Source of the DNA: Clostridia bacterium
GTDB lineage: Bacteria > Bacillota > Clostridia > Oscillospirales > Acutalibacteraceae
Direction of reading: 5' to 3'
Assembly (NCBI GenBank): GCA_017416765.1
Contig: JAFQBE010000028.1
Span: 1 to 37,171, forward strand
Length of the DNA: 37,171 bases
Of this stretch, positions 13,310-21,746 are shown piece after piece (positions within the stretch are counted from its first letter, which is position 1; the number at the start of each line of letters is the position of its first letter). The notes beneath the pieces were generated by a model. That model was not told the DNA's origin and ran no database searches. It saw only the letters and a program-made list of their open reading frames with translations. The translations under genes were made by a program, and so were the position numbers.

Positions 13310-13762
13310 ATGCGAGTAACGAAATATATGCTTGAAACCTACAGGGCAACTTTGGTTGAAATTGAAGTTCTTGAAAAGCATCTTGATAAGCTGCTGAAAG
13401 ATGAAAGAGAGTGGAAACAGACAGAAACGGTTAAAGGCAGCAGCTCAGAGTTTCCGTATCTGCCTACAGTGTTCAAGGTGAGCGGCTTTTCCTTTGACGA
13501 TTCCGAAGCAGTCACCGAAATAAAAAAACTGCAAAAGCAAACCAAAGCTAAGATACTTCAAAAGAAGCTGACGCTTGAGCGGCAAAAGGCAGCCGTTGAG
13601 TGCTGGCTTGATTCTGTTACTGACCCGAACATACGCTGCATTATACGGTTGCATTATATTGAAGGTCTTTCATATGCTGCTGTATGTCGCCAACTTGGTG
13701 AAGAGGGTGACGGCACAACGCAGCGAAAGCAAATGAATAAATTCTGGAAAAGTCAAAAATAA
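13310..13762 (+). CDS. Sigma-70 region-4/ArpU-like late transcription regulator
   Basis: The 150-residue protein has an N-terminal coiled coil (about 5-30), a central helical part and a C-terminal region-4-like helix-turn-helix (DPNIRCIIRLHYIEGLSYAAVCRQL). This is the DUF1492/ArpU layout of clostridial phages. AAGGAGG lies 6 bases before the ATG. It is the last gene before the terminase operon, where late activators normally sit. Confidence 0.75.
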   Translation: MRVTKYMLETYRATLVEIEVLEKHLDKLLKDEREWKQTETVKGSSSEFPYLPTVFKVSGFSFDDSEAVTEIKKLQKQTKAKILQKKLTLERQKAAVECWLDSVTDPNIRCIIRLHYIEGLSYAAVCRQLGEEGDGTTQRKQMNKFWKSQK

Positions 13763-13769
13763 AAACTTT

Positions 13770-13823
13770 CCCTGTTTTCCTCATTAATCTGTGATAGATT
13801 ATATACTGAGGAAAGCAGCAGGG
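13770..13823. promoter_or_regulatory. Triple nested inverted repeat at the start of the late operon
   Basis: Three pairs of arms fold on each other: CCCTG/CAGGG (13770-13774, 13819-13823), TTTCCTCA/TGAGGAAA (13776-13783, 13807-13814) and AATCT/AGATT (13786-13790, 13796-13800). A TATACT box (13802-13807) overlaps the right arm but has no -35. A -10 box without -35 next to a dyad is what an activator-dependent late promoter would look like. It could also be an origin or attenuator. Confidence 0.45.
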
Positions 13824-13863
13824 AGCCGCTTTCCTTTAGCTTTTATCAAATGAGGTGAGCGGC

Positions 13864-14037
13864 ATGAGCGGCGTAATTGCGATTCAAAGGCACTGCGAAC
13901 GGTGCGTATACCGTGACCGGAATAACGATACAATAGTGTGCGCATTGCCGCACTGCGCGCTTCGACGTAACAAGAACGGTGAGATTGTTGATAAGCTGAC
14001 AGGCCGAAAAGTAAGGAGCAAGAAGCATGCTGTTTGA
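13864..14037 (+). CDS. Small Cys-rich protein before HNH gene
   Basis: The 57-residue protein carries CERCVYRD and CALPHC, a probable zinc knuckle, with a basic C-terminus (GRKVRSKKHAV). GAGGTG ends 6 bases before ATG 13864. It overlaps the HNH gene by 11 bases. Similar short Cys proteins often precede HNH genes at phage cos ends; function unknown. Confidence 0.65.
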   Translation: MSGVIAIQRHCERCVYRDRNNDTIVCALPHCALRRNKNGEIVDKLTGRKVRSKKHAV

Positions 14038-14332
14038 TTATCACTCAAAGCGATGGAAACTCAAGCGCAACAAGATACTCAAGCGCGACCACTGGCTGTG
14101 CCGTGAGCGAAAGCGTTACGGCAAACGAGTAGCGGCTACTACAGTACACCATATTTACCCGGCTGAGCAATACCCGGAATATGCTTACAGTGACTGGAAC
14201 CTGATAGCTTTAAGCGAAGCTGCACATGATGAGATGCACGATAGAAATACAGGCAGGCTAACTGCCAAGGGGAAAGCATGGCAGCAACGAGTTGAAGCAT
14301 TCAAGCGAGCAGATATCCCCCCCTCTTCTTGA
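14027..14332 (+). CDS. HNH endonuclease
   Basis: The 101 residues form one HNH nuclease domain. WLCRERKRYG starts the fold, VHHIYPAEQYPEY carries the HH pair, WNLIALSEAAHDEMHDR carries the N and final H. In cos-type phages an HNH protein adjacent to the terminase helps TerL cut at cos; position directly upstream of terS fits. AAGGAG precedes the ATG. Confidence 0.9.
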   Translation: MLFDYHSKRWKLKRNKILKRDHWLCRERKRYGKRVAATTVHHIYPAEQYPEYAYSDWNLIALSEAAHDEMHDRNTGRLTAKGKAWQQRVEAFKRADIPPSS

Positions 14333-14403
14333 AATTTTGCGCCGCGCCATTTTCACCGGACAGCGTAACTTTTTCCACATGCGGCAGTTCTGAAAAAATT
14401 TTT

Positions 14404-14805
14404 TTGAAGGGAGGGCTTGTAATCGCGTACAATCAACCTATTAAAATAACGGGAAAAGAAACTTATAAAAAACAGATAACAGAACAGATGAAAAAACTCG
14501 GTACATATAAAGAAGAATATGCCCTCACTGTTGATTTGCTTGCTGAGTTACTCGAACAGTACAGCTATTTTATGTCAAAATTCAAAAACTCCGGTTATTC
14601 GGTTGAAACAAAATGCGGAAGCGGCGGCATGAAAAAATCACAGATTTTTTCAACGCTTGAAAGTTTGCGAAAAGATATAATACAGCTTATTGACCGACTT
14701 GCGTTAAACCCTAAAATCATGGAGGGTATTGAGGTTCAAGATCCTAAGAAAAAATCCAAACTTGAAAATGCACTCTCCGGGGCGGTGATACCGTTTGTCG
14801 GATAA
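14404..14805 (+). CDS. Terminase small subunit (P27 family)
   Basis: This should recognise the phage DNA end and hand it to TerL. The recognisable domain starts YNQPIKITGKETYKKQI and ends at LENALSGAVIPF, as in P27-type small terminases. The start is a puzzle. A strong AAGGGAGGG site (14408-14415) is followed not by ATG/GTG/TTG but by GTA-ATC (14419-14424). The nearest in-frame usual start is TTG 14404, before that site; another TTG is at 14329. I use 14404 provisionally. It overlaps terL by 11 bases. Confidence 0.75.
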   Translation: MKGGLVIAYNQPIKITGKETYKKQITEQMKKLGTYKEEYALTVDLLAELLEQYSYFMSKFKNSGYSVETKCGSGGMKKSQIFSTLESLRKDIIQLIDRLALNPKIMEGIEVQDPKKKSKLENALSGAVIPFVG

Positions 14806-16519
14806 ACCAAAAGGGAAATATCAAGATACCGTTGACGAATATGTGCATAGCATAGCCGGTGAAAAAAAGCTTGCTTGCGGTTATCTAAAAAAAGCAGTTC
14901 GTCGGTTTCAAAAGGATTTAAAGAATTCAGACTATGAATTCCGTACAGATGAGGCGGATTTTGTAATTTCAATTATTGAAGCTACATTTTGTCACAAGCA
15001 GGGTGAGCGGCTCGACGGTACTCCTTTGACCGGTGAGCCGTTTATACTTGAACCGTTCCACAAATTCATAGTTTATAACCTGCTTGGTTTTTACAAAGCA
15101 GGCACAAACGAACGCCGCTTTAAAGAGGCGTTCATTTTTATTCCCCGAAAAAACATCAAAACAACCTTTGCAGGCGCACTCAGCTTTGCACTTGGTTTAC
15201 TCAACAGAAAGAGCGGCGCAAAAGTTTACATTGTTGCAGCTGCCATGAAGCAGGCTCTTGAAAGCTTTGATTTCGTCAAATGGAATATCTGTAACATGGG
15301 TGAAGAGGAAAATTTCCGTATTCGAGATAACAACCAGGAACACAGTATTTATAGAGAATTTACTGACGGCGGTTCTATTTTCATTCAGGCTCTGGCAGCA
15401 TCTGTTGACAGACAGGATTCATTAAACTGTAACATTGCCATTGCGGACGAAATACATGCTTATAAATCGCCTAAGCAATACAACATCATCAAGGAAGCTA
15501 TGAAGGCATACACCAACAAGCTGATGATTGGCATTACTACCGCAGGCGATAACATGAACAGCTTTTGTTATAAGCGTTTGCAATACTGTAAAAAGGTTCT
15601 TGACGGAATAATCAAAGATGAGCAGTATTTCATTTTCATCTGCGAAGCTGAAGAAGATAAAAACGGTAATATTGATTATACCGACCCCAAAACGCATGAA
15701 AAAGCCAATCCGGCTTACGGTGTTTCTATTCGTCCTGAAGATATCCTCAATGATAGCTTACAGGCACAAAATGATCCGCAGCAGCGTAAAGATTTCTTTG
15801 CAAAATCGTTGAACGTATTTACAGCGGCAATTAAAGCCTATTTCAATATGGACGAATTTCGAAAAAGCGACCTCGCTTATTCATGGACAATTAATGAGCT
15901 TGCAAAGCTGCCGGTTAAGTGGTACGGCGGTTCTGACCTTTCAAAAATGCATGACCTTACAGCAACCGCTCTTGTCGGATTGTATGAAGATATACTTATC
16001 ATCATTCCGCACTGTTGGTTTCCGATTGTTGCAGCCCACCAAAAGGCTGACGAAGATGGAATACCGCTATTCGGATGGCAGGATGACGGCTGGCTTGATA
16101 TGTGTAATACGCCTACAGTCAATCATGCAGAACCGGTTAACTGGTATATAAAAATGCGAACCTCGGGCTTCAAAATAAAGCAAATAGGACACGATAGAAA
16201 ATTCTGCCGTGAATATTTTTTACTGATGAAACAAAAGAGCTTTGATATTGTTGACCAGCCTCAGTATTTTTACAAAAAATCTGAAGGCTTCCGATATATC
16301 GAAGAAAAAGCCAAAAGCGGTAAACTCTACTATTTGCACGCAGAGCCTTTTGAGTATTGCGTAAGCAATGTATCTGCAATCGAAAAAACAGATGACATGA
16401 TAATGTATGAAAAAGTACAGCCGGAACAGCGCATTGATGTTTTCGATGCTGCTGTTTTTGCTGTTATTCGTATGCTTGAAGATATGAGCAAAACCAGCCG
16501 CCTTAGCGACTGGTTTTAA
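14795..16519 (+). CDS. Terminase large subunit
   Basis: This ATP-driven motor packages DNA into the procapsid. The ATPase part has Walker A IPRKNIKTT (116-124) and Walker B NIAIADEIH (Asp218, Glu219). The nuclease part shows GGSDLSKMHD, with later conserved acidic residues near VFDAAVFAV. It starts with TTG at 14795 inside the end of terS, so translation is coupled. Length 574 is normal for the HK97-like family. Confidence 0.95.
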   Translation: MSDKPKGKYQDTVDEYVHSIAGEKKLACGYLKKAVRRFQKDLKNSDYEFRTDEADFVISIIEATFCHKQGERLDGTPLTGEPFILEPFHKFIVYNLLGFYKAGTNERRFKEAFIFIPRKNIKTTFAGALSFALGLLNRKSGAKVYIVAAAMKQALESFDFVKWNICNMGEEENFRIRDNNQEHSIYREFTDGGSIFIQALAASVDRQDSLNCNIAIADEIHAYKSPKQYNIIKEAMKAYTNKLMIGITTAGDNMNSFCYKRLQYCKKVLDGIIKDEQYFIFICEAEEDKNGNIDYTDPKTHEKANPAYGVSIRPEDILNDSLQAQNDPQQRKDFFAKSLNVFTAAIKAYFNMDEFRKSDLAYSWTINELAKLPVKWYGGSDLSKMHDLTATALVGLYEDILIIIPHCWFPIVAAHQKADEDGIPLFGWQDDGWLDMCNTPTVNHAEPVNWYIKMRTSGFKIKQIGHDRKFCREYFLLMKQKSFDIVDQPQYFYKKSEGFRYIEEKAKSGKLYYLHAEPFEYCVSNVSAIEKTDDMIMYEKVQPEQRIDVFDAAVFAVIRMLEDMSKTSRLSDWF

Positions 16520-16540
16520 TAATTAACAGAGGTGATTTAT

Positions 16541-17731
16541 TTGCCGGTATTTCAAAGAAAAAAGCATAAAGCAAGAGATGCTCCCGTGAGCGGATATTGC
16601 TTTATTTCGGGTGATGATGAGCTAATATTACCCGGTTACACCAGCCTTGCAAAAAACGAACAAGTACTGTCCTGTGTTTATCTAATCGCTGATTTGGTTT
16701 CATCAATGACTTTGCATTTGATGGAAAACAAAGAAAACGGTGACGGTCGCCTTAAAAACGAGCTTTCGCGCAAGCTGGATATTGAACCTAACATATTAAC
16801 AACCCGAAAAACATTTATGCACCGTATAGTTTCAGATATGTGCCTGTACGGTAATGCTTATGTCCTTCCGAAAATCAATTCGGAAGGATATTTTTCTGAT
16901 TTTATACCTTTGCCCAATCAAAGTGTAAGAACTGTTAATAAAACCTTAATCAGCTACAAAATTATGTTTGATGGCAAGATTTTTGAACCTGATGAACTGT
17001 TGCACATTCCGCTTAATCCGAACGGAACTTATTTTTATATGGGCGACGGCTTTACTCCGATGCTTCGCAAAACCGTAGAAAATATTGCGCAGGCAAATGC
17101 TACAAAATCAGCTTTTCTTAAATCAAAGTGGAAGCCAAGTCTGATAATATCTATCAATTCAGATGCCGAAGAACTCAAAAATAAGGATTTACGCAAAAAG
17201 ACGTTGGACAGTTACACTTCAACAACCGAAGCAGGCGAACCGTGGCTAATTCCTGCAGGCGAAATTGATATCAAAACGGTTCAGCCGCTTACGCTTAACG
17301 ATTTGGCGATACAGGATAGTTTAAAACTTGACATCTGTACGGTTGCAGCGGTTTTCGGAATCCCGCCGTTTTTGCTTGGTGTGGGTACCTTCAACAAAGA
17401 TGAATATAACAATTTCATTTCTCGAAGGATTATGCCTATTGCAATGACTATTCAGCAGGAGTTTACAAAGAAGCTACTTTATTCGGACAAACTTTATTTT
17501 CGTTTTAACCCGAAGAGCCTCATGCAATATGACATCGGTGAAACCGTTAACTTTGTTAAAGAAATGGTCGGCGGCGGTATGCTCACTCGCAACGAAGGCA
17601 GAAACGAAATCGGATATTCTCCGGTTGACAATGAAGGCATGAACGATTTTATCGTGCTTGAGAACTATGTTCCTGTTGCTAAAGTCGGCGAACAGAAGAA
17701 ACTGTTACAGGGAGGTGAAAAGAGTGCCTAA
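16541..17731 (+). CDS. Phage portal protein (HK97 family)
   Basis: The 396-residue protein forms the dodecameric ring at the head vertex. The sequence follows the HK97 portal pattern: SCVYLIADLVSSM near the N-terminus, YGNAYVLP in the middle, and VAAVFGIPPFLLGVG followed by a helical clip and stem. TTG 16541 is preferred because AGAGGTG lies just upstream; GTG 16532 is part of that site. Confidence 0.93.
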   Translation: MPVFQRKKHKARDAPVSGYCFISGDDELILPGYTSLAKNEQVLSCVYLIADLVSSMTLHLMENKENGDGRLKNELSRKLDIEPNILTTRKTFMHRIVSDMCLYGNAYVLPKINSEGYFSDFIPLPNQSVRTVNKTLISYKIMFDGKIFEPDELLHIPLNPNGTYFYMGDGFTPMLRKTVENIAQANATKSAFLKSKWKPSLIISINSDAEELKNKDLRKKTLDSYTSTTEAGEPWLIPAGEIDIKTVQPLTLNDLAIQDSLKLDICTVAAVFGIPPFLLGVGTFNKDEYNNFISRRIMPIAMTIQQEFTKKLLYSDKLYFRFNPKSLMQYDIGETVNFVKEMVGGGMLTRNEGRNEIGYSPVDNEGMNDFIVLENYVPVAKVGEQKKLLQGGEKSA

Positions 17732-18311
17732 AGACAGAAAGCAGATGCAGGTGCGTTGCTTGGTCGGTCACAACTTCAAAACCCGTGAAGATGGCGAAAA
17801 GAAATACATAAGCGGTTATTTTGCCGTATTCGGTCAGAACTATGAGCTGTGGCCCGGTGCTACTGAAAGTATCGACCCACACGCCTTTGACGGTGCGCTG
17901 AGTGATGATATCCGTGCTCTGTGCGACCATGAAACACGCCTTGTTCTCGGCAGAAACAAGGCCGGAACGCTTACTTTGTGCGTTGATGAGCGGGGCTTGT
18001 GGGGCGAAATTGAGGTCAATCAGAACGACAGCGATGCAATGAACTTATACTACCGTGTACAGCGCGGCGATGTTAACCAGTGTTCCTTCGGCTTCGATAT
18101 TCTTGAAGAGGAAACCGAACACCGCCCCGATGGTTCAGTTCACTGGCTTATCAAAAAGGTAAAGCTGTACGAGGTTTCTGTTGTAACCTTCCCGGCATAT
18201 ACCGATACAAGTGTTTCGGCAAGAAAAGCCGATTATGAAGCAATTCAAAAAAGACAGCTCGACCATAAACGAGCAGAAGTAAAAAAAAGACTGGAGGCTA
18301 TAAGATGCTGA
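17724..18311 (+). CDS. HK97-family prohead protease
   Basis: The 195-residue serine protease cleaves the capsid delta domain during maturation. Likely catalytic residues are His69 (CDHETRLVLGR) and Ser121 (VNQCSFGFDI), in the herpes-type order His then Ser. GTG 17724 has GGGAGGTG 6 bases upstream and overlaps the portal end by 8 bases. The last residues overlap the capsid gene by 7 bases. Confidence 0.93.
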   Translation: MPKDRKQMQVRCLVGHNFKTREDGEKKYISGYFAVFGQNYELWPGATESIDPHAFDGALSDDIRALCDHETRLVLGRNKAGTLTLCVDERGLWGEIEVNQNDSDAMNLYYRVQRGDVNQCSFGFDILEEETEHRPDGSVHWLIKKVKLYEVSVVTFPAYTDTSVSARKADYEAIQKRQLDHKRAEVKKRLEAIRC

Positions 18312-19720
18312 AAATTATCAAGCTGCGCACACAGTTGCAGCAAAAGCAGAAAGCTCTCAAAGAGCTCCGTGAGCTCAAGCAGAGTTTTAAAACAAGAGAA
18401 CAGGAACTTGCCGTATCTCTCGATGAAGCAAAGACTGACGAGGATATCGAAGCCATCAATGACCAGATAGCAGAAATTGAAACCGAACTCAATGGCCGTG
18501 ACCTTGAGCAGGAGGAAACTACGCTTGAGGGTGAAATTGTCGATATTGAAAATCAGATTACCGAACAGCGCCAGAAAAACGATACTGCTCTCGGCGGCGG
18601 TTCAAATCCCACTCCTGCGCCCAACACAGAAAACAGAAACAACAGGGAGGTAAAATCCATTATGAACACAAGAACAATTTGGGGCAGACTCTCTTTTGAG
18701 AGACGCTCCGCTATCATCAACAGCGAGGAAAGCAAAACTTTCCTTGAAAGAGTAAGAGAATTTAAGGGCCAGCAGCGTGCCGTAAACGGCGGCGAGCTCT
18801 TTATTCCCGAGGTTTATCTCGGCCTTATCCGTGAAAGTATCACGCAATACTCAAAACTGGCAAAGTATGTTAACCTCAAACCCGTTTCCGGCAAAGCACG
18901 TCAGGGCATTGCGGGCGTTATTCCCGAAGCTGTTTGGACAGAAGCAGTCGGTAAGCTCAACGAAATGGATATTTCATTCGGTATGCTTGAGGTCGATGGT
19001 TACAAGGTCGGTGCATTCATCCCTGTTCCCAACAGCACGCTTGAGGACAGCGACGAGAATCTTGCAGCAACCGTCCTTGAAGCTATTGCCATTGCAATCG
19101 GCAAAGCACTTGACAAAGCTATCCTTTTCGGCACAGGTATCAAGATGCCCCTTGGCATATTCTCACGCCTTGCACAGACCGTACAGCCCGATGACTGGAG
19201 TAATGATGCGCCTGCATGGACAGACCTGCACGAGAGCAACATCCTCACTCTTGACCTTGATGAACAGACAGGCGAGGATTTCTTCATCGGACTTGCCGAT
19301 GCTTTTGGCGTTCCCGTCAACAAATATGCGGTTAACTCTGATGTTTTCTGGGTAATGAACAGAAAAACTCATATCGATATTGCAAAAAGAGCACTTAAAT
19401 TCGATTCGAGCGCCTCTCTGGTCAGCAAGGTCGGCAATACTATGCCCTTCATCGGCGGCACTATTATTGAAATTGAAGATATGGCCGACGGCGATATCGG
19501 CGGCGGTTTCGGCGGCCTTTACACCCTTGCAGAAAGGAAGGGCACAACTCTCGGCACTTCCGAACATGTGCGCTTTATCGAAGACCAGACCGTATTCAAG
19601 GGTACTGCACGCTATGATGGTAAGCCTGTTGTCAGCGAAGGCTTCGTACTCTTCAATTACAAAAATGTTGCACCGACAACTACAGCGGAGTTTGCACCTG
19701 ATACCGCAAACGCTGCCTAA
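18305..19720 (+). CDS. Major capsid protein (HK97 fold, N-terminal scaffold domain)
   Basis: Residues about 5-95 are a coiled coil (the delta/scaffold domain), then a Gly/Pro/Asn linker (about 97-118). The HK97 capsid fold starts near residue 140, with ELFIPEVYLGLIRESI, the E-loop and a C-terminal YDGKPVVSEGFVLFNYK. The upstream protease should remove the scaffold part, probably in or near the linker. GGAGG precedes ATG 18305. At 471 residues it is long because of the attached scaffold. Confidence 0.95.
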   Translation: MLKIIKLRTQLQQKQKALKELRELKQSFKTREQELAVSLDEAKTDEDIEAINDQIAEIETELNGRDLEQEETTLEGEIVDIENQITEQRQKNDTALGGGSNPTPAPNTENRNNREVKSIMNTRTIWGRLSFERRSAIINSEESKTFLERVREFKGQQRAVNGGELFIPEVYLGLIRESITQYSKLAKYVNLKPVSGKARQGIAGVIPEAVWTEAVGKLNEMDISFGMLEVDGYKVGAFIPVPNSTLEDSDENLAATVLEAIAIAIGKALDKAILFGTGIKMPLGIFSRLAQTVQPDDWSNDAPAWTDLHESNILTLDLDEQTGEDFFIGLADAFGVPVNKYAVNSDVFWVMNRKTHIDIAKRALKFDSSASLVSKVGNTMPFIGGTIIEIEDMADGDIGGGFGGLYTLAERKGTTLGTSEHVRFIEDQTVFKGTARYDGKPVVSEGFVLFNYKNVAPTTTAEFAPDTANAA

Positions 19721-19730
19721 TAACATTTTC

Positions 19731-19764
19731 AGCGAGAGCGGACTTTTCCGTTCTCGCTAATTTC
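19731..19764 (+). terminator. Hairpin after the capsid gene (partial terminator)
   Basis: The stem agcgagagcgg (19731-19741) pairs with ccgttctcgct (19748-19758), followed by an interrupted T-rich stretch (aatttcatttt). It probably lowers read-through so capsid mRNA exceeds that of the connector genes. Confidence 0.5.
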
Positions 19765-19781
19765 ATTTTGGAGGTATGCAA

Positions 19782-20054
19782 ATGGATGAAATAATGATGT
19801 TTTTTAAGCTTAACATCGGCATTACATCCGATGCAAAAAAGCCACTTTTTGAAGCCAGGATAAGAGCAGCTATTCAGGAATTAGCTCGCAAGGGTATAAA
19901 AATCAGCGAAATTGATGTTGATGACCAAATGCTTGTTGCTGACTTAGCGGCATGGATGCATGAAAAGCGCAACAGCGGTGAACCTATACCGATGCATATT
20001 AAAGAGCGTATTTCGGACCGCAAGGTAAAAGCGAGGTGCAACACCGATGCTTGA
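19782..20054 (+). CDS. Head-tail connector (gp6-like)
   Basis: The 90-residue helical protein lies directly after the capsid gene and matches the small HK97 gp6-type connector, which forms a ring under the portal: KPLFEARIRAAIQELARKGI, then DDQMLVADLAAWMHEKR. GGAGG ends 7 bases before ATG 19782; ATG 19776 is too close to it. Confidence 0.8.
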   Translation: MDEIMMFFKLNIGITSDAKKPLFEARIRAAIQELARKGIKISEIDVDDQMLVADLAAWMHEKRNSGEPIPMHIKERISDRKVKARCNTDA

Positions 20055-20340
20055 TGAAAAAGTAACGCTGTTAAAACTCAGCGAAAACAGGGATGATGAT
20101 GGCTACGACAATCCGACCGTGACAGAGAGTGATGCGTTTGCAGAAATCGAAAGTCCTTTCCGCAATGAGTTTTACGCTGCTATGCAGGCGGGCAGAAAGG
20201 TTAGTATAACTTTTAAGGTTGTTACCGATGATTATTCTAATCAAGAACAAGTACGTTATAACGGTAAAATCTATACTGTTATACGTTCGCATCCTGTTGA
20301 CCGTATTTATTCTCGACTTATTTGCGAGGTATTAGATTAA
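20047..20340 (+). CDS. Head closure / head-tail adaptor (SPP1 gp16-like)
   Basis: The 97-residue beta protein has the adaptor pattern: LLKLSENRDDDGYDN, a central FYAAMQAGRKVSITFKV, and a closing RYNGKIYTVIRSHPVDRIY. It seals the head-tail joint. It overlaps the connector by 8 bases and touches the next gene. Confidence 0.85.
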   Translation: MLDEKVTLLKLSENRDDDGYDNPTVTESDAFAEIESPFRNEFYAAMQAGRKVSITFKVVTDDYSNQEQVRYNGKIYTVIRSHPVDRIYSRLICEVLD

Positions 20341-20754
20341 ATGGGTGCATTCAGTTTTTCTATTCCGAATGAGCTTCAGCACAAGCTGTCAAAAATAGCT
20401 AATGTTGATGAAATCGCTCCGAAAATGATAGACGAAGCCGCCCCCATAGCAGTTAAAGCCATACAGGCAGAAACGCCCGTTAAAACGGGAGCTTTGAAAA
20501 AAAGCGTAAGAGCCAAAAAGGCAAAGAAAGCTAAAACAGGCGGTTACATTGGGAATATTACTTTCGACGGATATGAAGTCAAAAAGCTAAAAAACGGACG
20601 AACCGTAAAAGTTGCCAACATGCAAAAAGCTGTTTCAACTCAATATGGCAGAAAAGGTCAAGCTGCTGACCCTTTTATAACCCGGGCAATAGACGGCTGT
20701 TCGGCTGAAATAGGTCGCAAAATGAAAGAAGTTTATGAGAGGGAAACCAAATGA
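20341..20754 (+). CDS. HK97 gp10-like tail component
   Basis: The 137-residue protein shows the gp10 signature: PVKTGALKKSVRAKKAKK in the middle and a C-terminal DPFITRAIDG helix. It lies in the expected order between the closure and tail-terminator genes and probably acts at the neck during head-tail joining. It overlaps the next gene by 4 bases. Confidence 0.88.
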   Translation: MGAFSFSIPNELQHKLSKIANVDEIAPKMIDEAAPIAVKAIQAETPVKTGALKKSVRAKKAKKAKTGGYIGNITFDGYEVKKLKNGRTVKVANMQKAVSTQYGRKGQAADPFITRAIDGCSAEIGRKMKEVYERETK

Positions 20755-21125
20755 ACATAAACAAACTTGTAATTGAATGCCTCAAACCGATAAATATGCC
20801 CGTATGTCCGGGTAATTATACCGGTAAAAAAAACGAATACATTGTATTCAATTATGCAGGTGAGCGGCCTGTTATATTTGGTGATAATATTGATTTGATA
20901 GATATCACCTCAGTTCAAGTTCACTGCTTTACCGAGCAAAACCCGCAAAAAATCAAAAAGAGAATCCGCCGCTGTTTACGTAGCGGCGGATTTATTATTA
21001 CAGATACTGAAGAAATTTCTGCAAAAGAAGAATTCAGAACTTCGGCATCAAAACCACAAAGGAATTATATTCACATCATCATTTCTGCGGAAATTGAAGG
21101 TGTAATAAACGACGAGGAGGAATAA
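20751..21125 (+). CDS. Tail terminator / tail completion protein
   Basis: The 124-residue alpha/beta protein, placed between gp10 and the tail-tube gene, is where the tail terminator that caps tube growth is normally encoded. FNYAGERPVIFGDNIDLIDI and SVQVHCF are consistent with that fold. The assignment leans on position. Confidence 0.75.
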   Translation: MNINKLVIECLKPINMPVCPGNYTGKKNEYIVFNYAGERPVIFGDNIDLIDITSVQVHCFTEQNPQKIKKRIRRCLRSGGFIITDTEEISAKEEFRTSASKPQRNYIHIIISAEIEGVINDEEE

Positions 21126-21127
21126 AA

Positions 21128-21685
21128 ATGGCACAGTATAAAGCATGTTTTCCTATTATTGCTAAACTTAAAGATGACGGAACATATAGCGATGCTGTTA
21201 TTCTTGGAAAAATGATAAAAACAGATGTCAGCCCCAAAACCACCGAAGGAAAGCTCTACGGTGATGACAGTATAGCTGAAGATGTAAAAGAAGCAACTGG
21301 TGCAGATGTTACGCTGAACACAACAACCATACCGTCAAAAGCATATCCTATTTTGTTCGGTACTACCGTCGGTGAAGACGGTACCGAGGACTATAGCACT
21401 GACGACAACGGTTCATATGTAGGCTACGGTTATGTTACCGGTGAAATAGTAAATAATAAATCCAGTTACAAACTCACGTGGCTGCCCAAAGTAAAATTTG
21501 CGCTTCCGCCTGAAAGCGTAGAAACCAAGGGCGAAAATATTACTTTTACAACTCCTTCTATTTCCGGTTTTGCCTATCCCACTGGTGAAAAAAACAGATG
21601 GAGACAGCGCAAGCCTTTCAGCACTGCAGCTGAAGCTATCGCTGCGCTTAAAACACTTGCAAATTATACTACACCGACTGAGTAA
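21128..21685 (+). CDS. Major tail tube protein
   Basis: The 185-residue protein has the tube-protein pattern: YKACFPIIAKLKDDG, a TTIPSKAYPILFG strand and a later YVGYGYVTGEI hairpin. It polymerises around the tape measure to form the tail tube. GAGGAGG lies upstream of the ATG. A terminator-like hairpin follows, consistent with a highly expressed structural gene. Confidence 0.88.
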   Translation: MAQYKACFPIIAKLKDDGTYSDAVILGKMIKTDVSPKTTEGKLYGDDSIAEDVKEATGADVTLNTTTIPSKAYPILFGTTVGEDGTEDYSTDDNGSYVGYGYVTGEIVNNKSSYKLTWLPKVKFALPPESVETKGENITFTTPSISGFAYPTGEKNRWRQRKPFSTAAEAIAALKTLANYTTPTE

Positions 21686-21704
21686 TCAAATACAAAATCA
21701 AGAA

Positions 21705-21746
21705 CAGGAGGGACGGCGAGCTGCTGAGCGGCTCGCCTGATTTTTT
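21705..21746 (+). promoter_or_regulatory. Ribosome site followed by hairpin before the tail chaperone
   Basis: A strong site AGGAGGG (about 21706-21712) is separated from ATG 21747 by a hairpin, GGCGAGC (21715-21721) / GCTCGCC (21731-21737), and then TGATTTTTT. If the hairpin folds, the effective spacing becomes about 11 bases. The T run also makes it terminator-like, so it may attenuate transcription, tune translation, or both. Confidence 0.45.
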
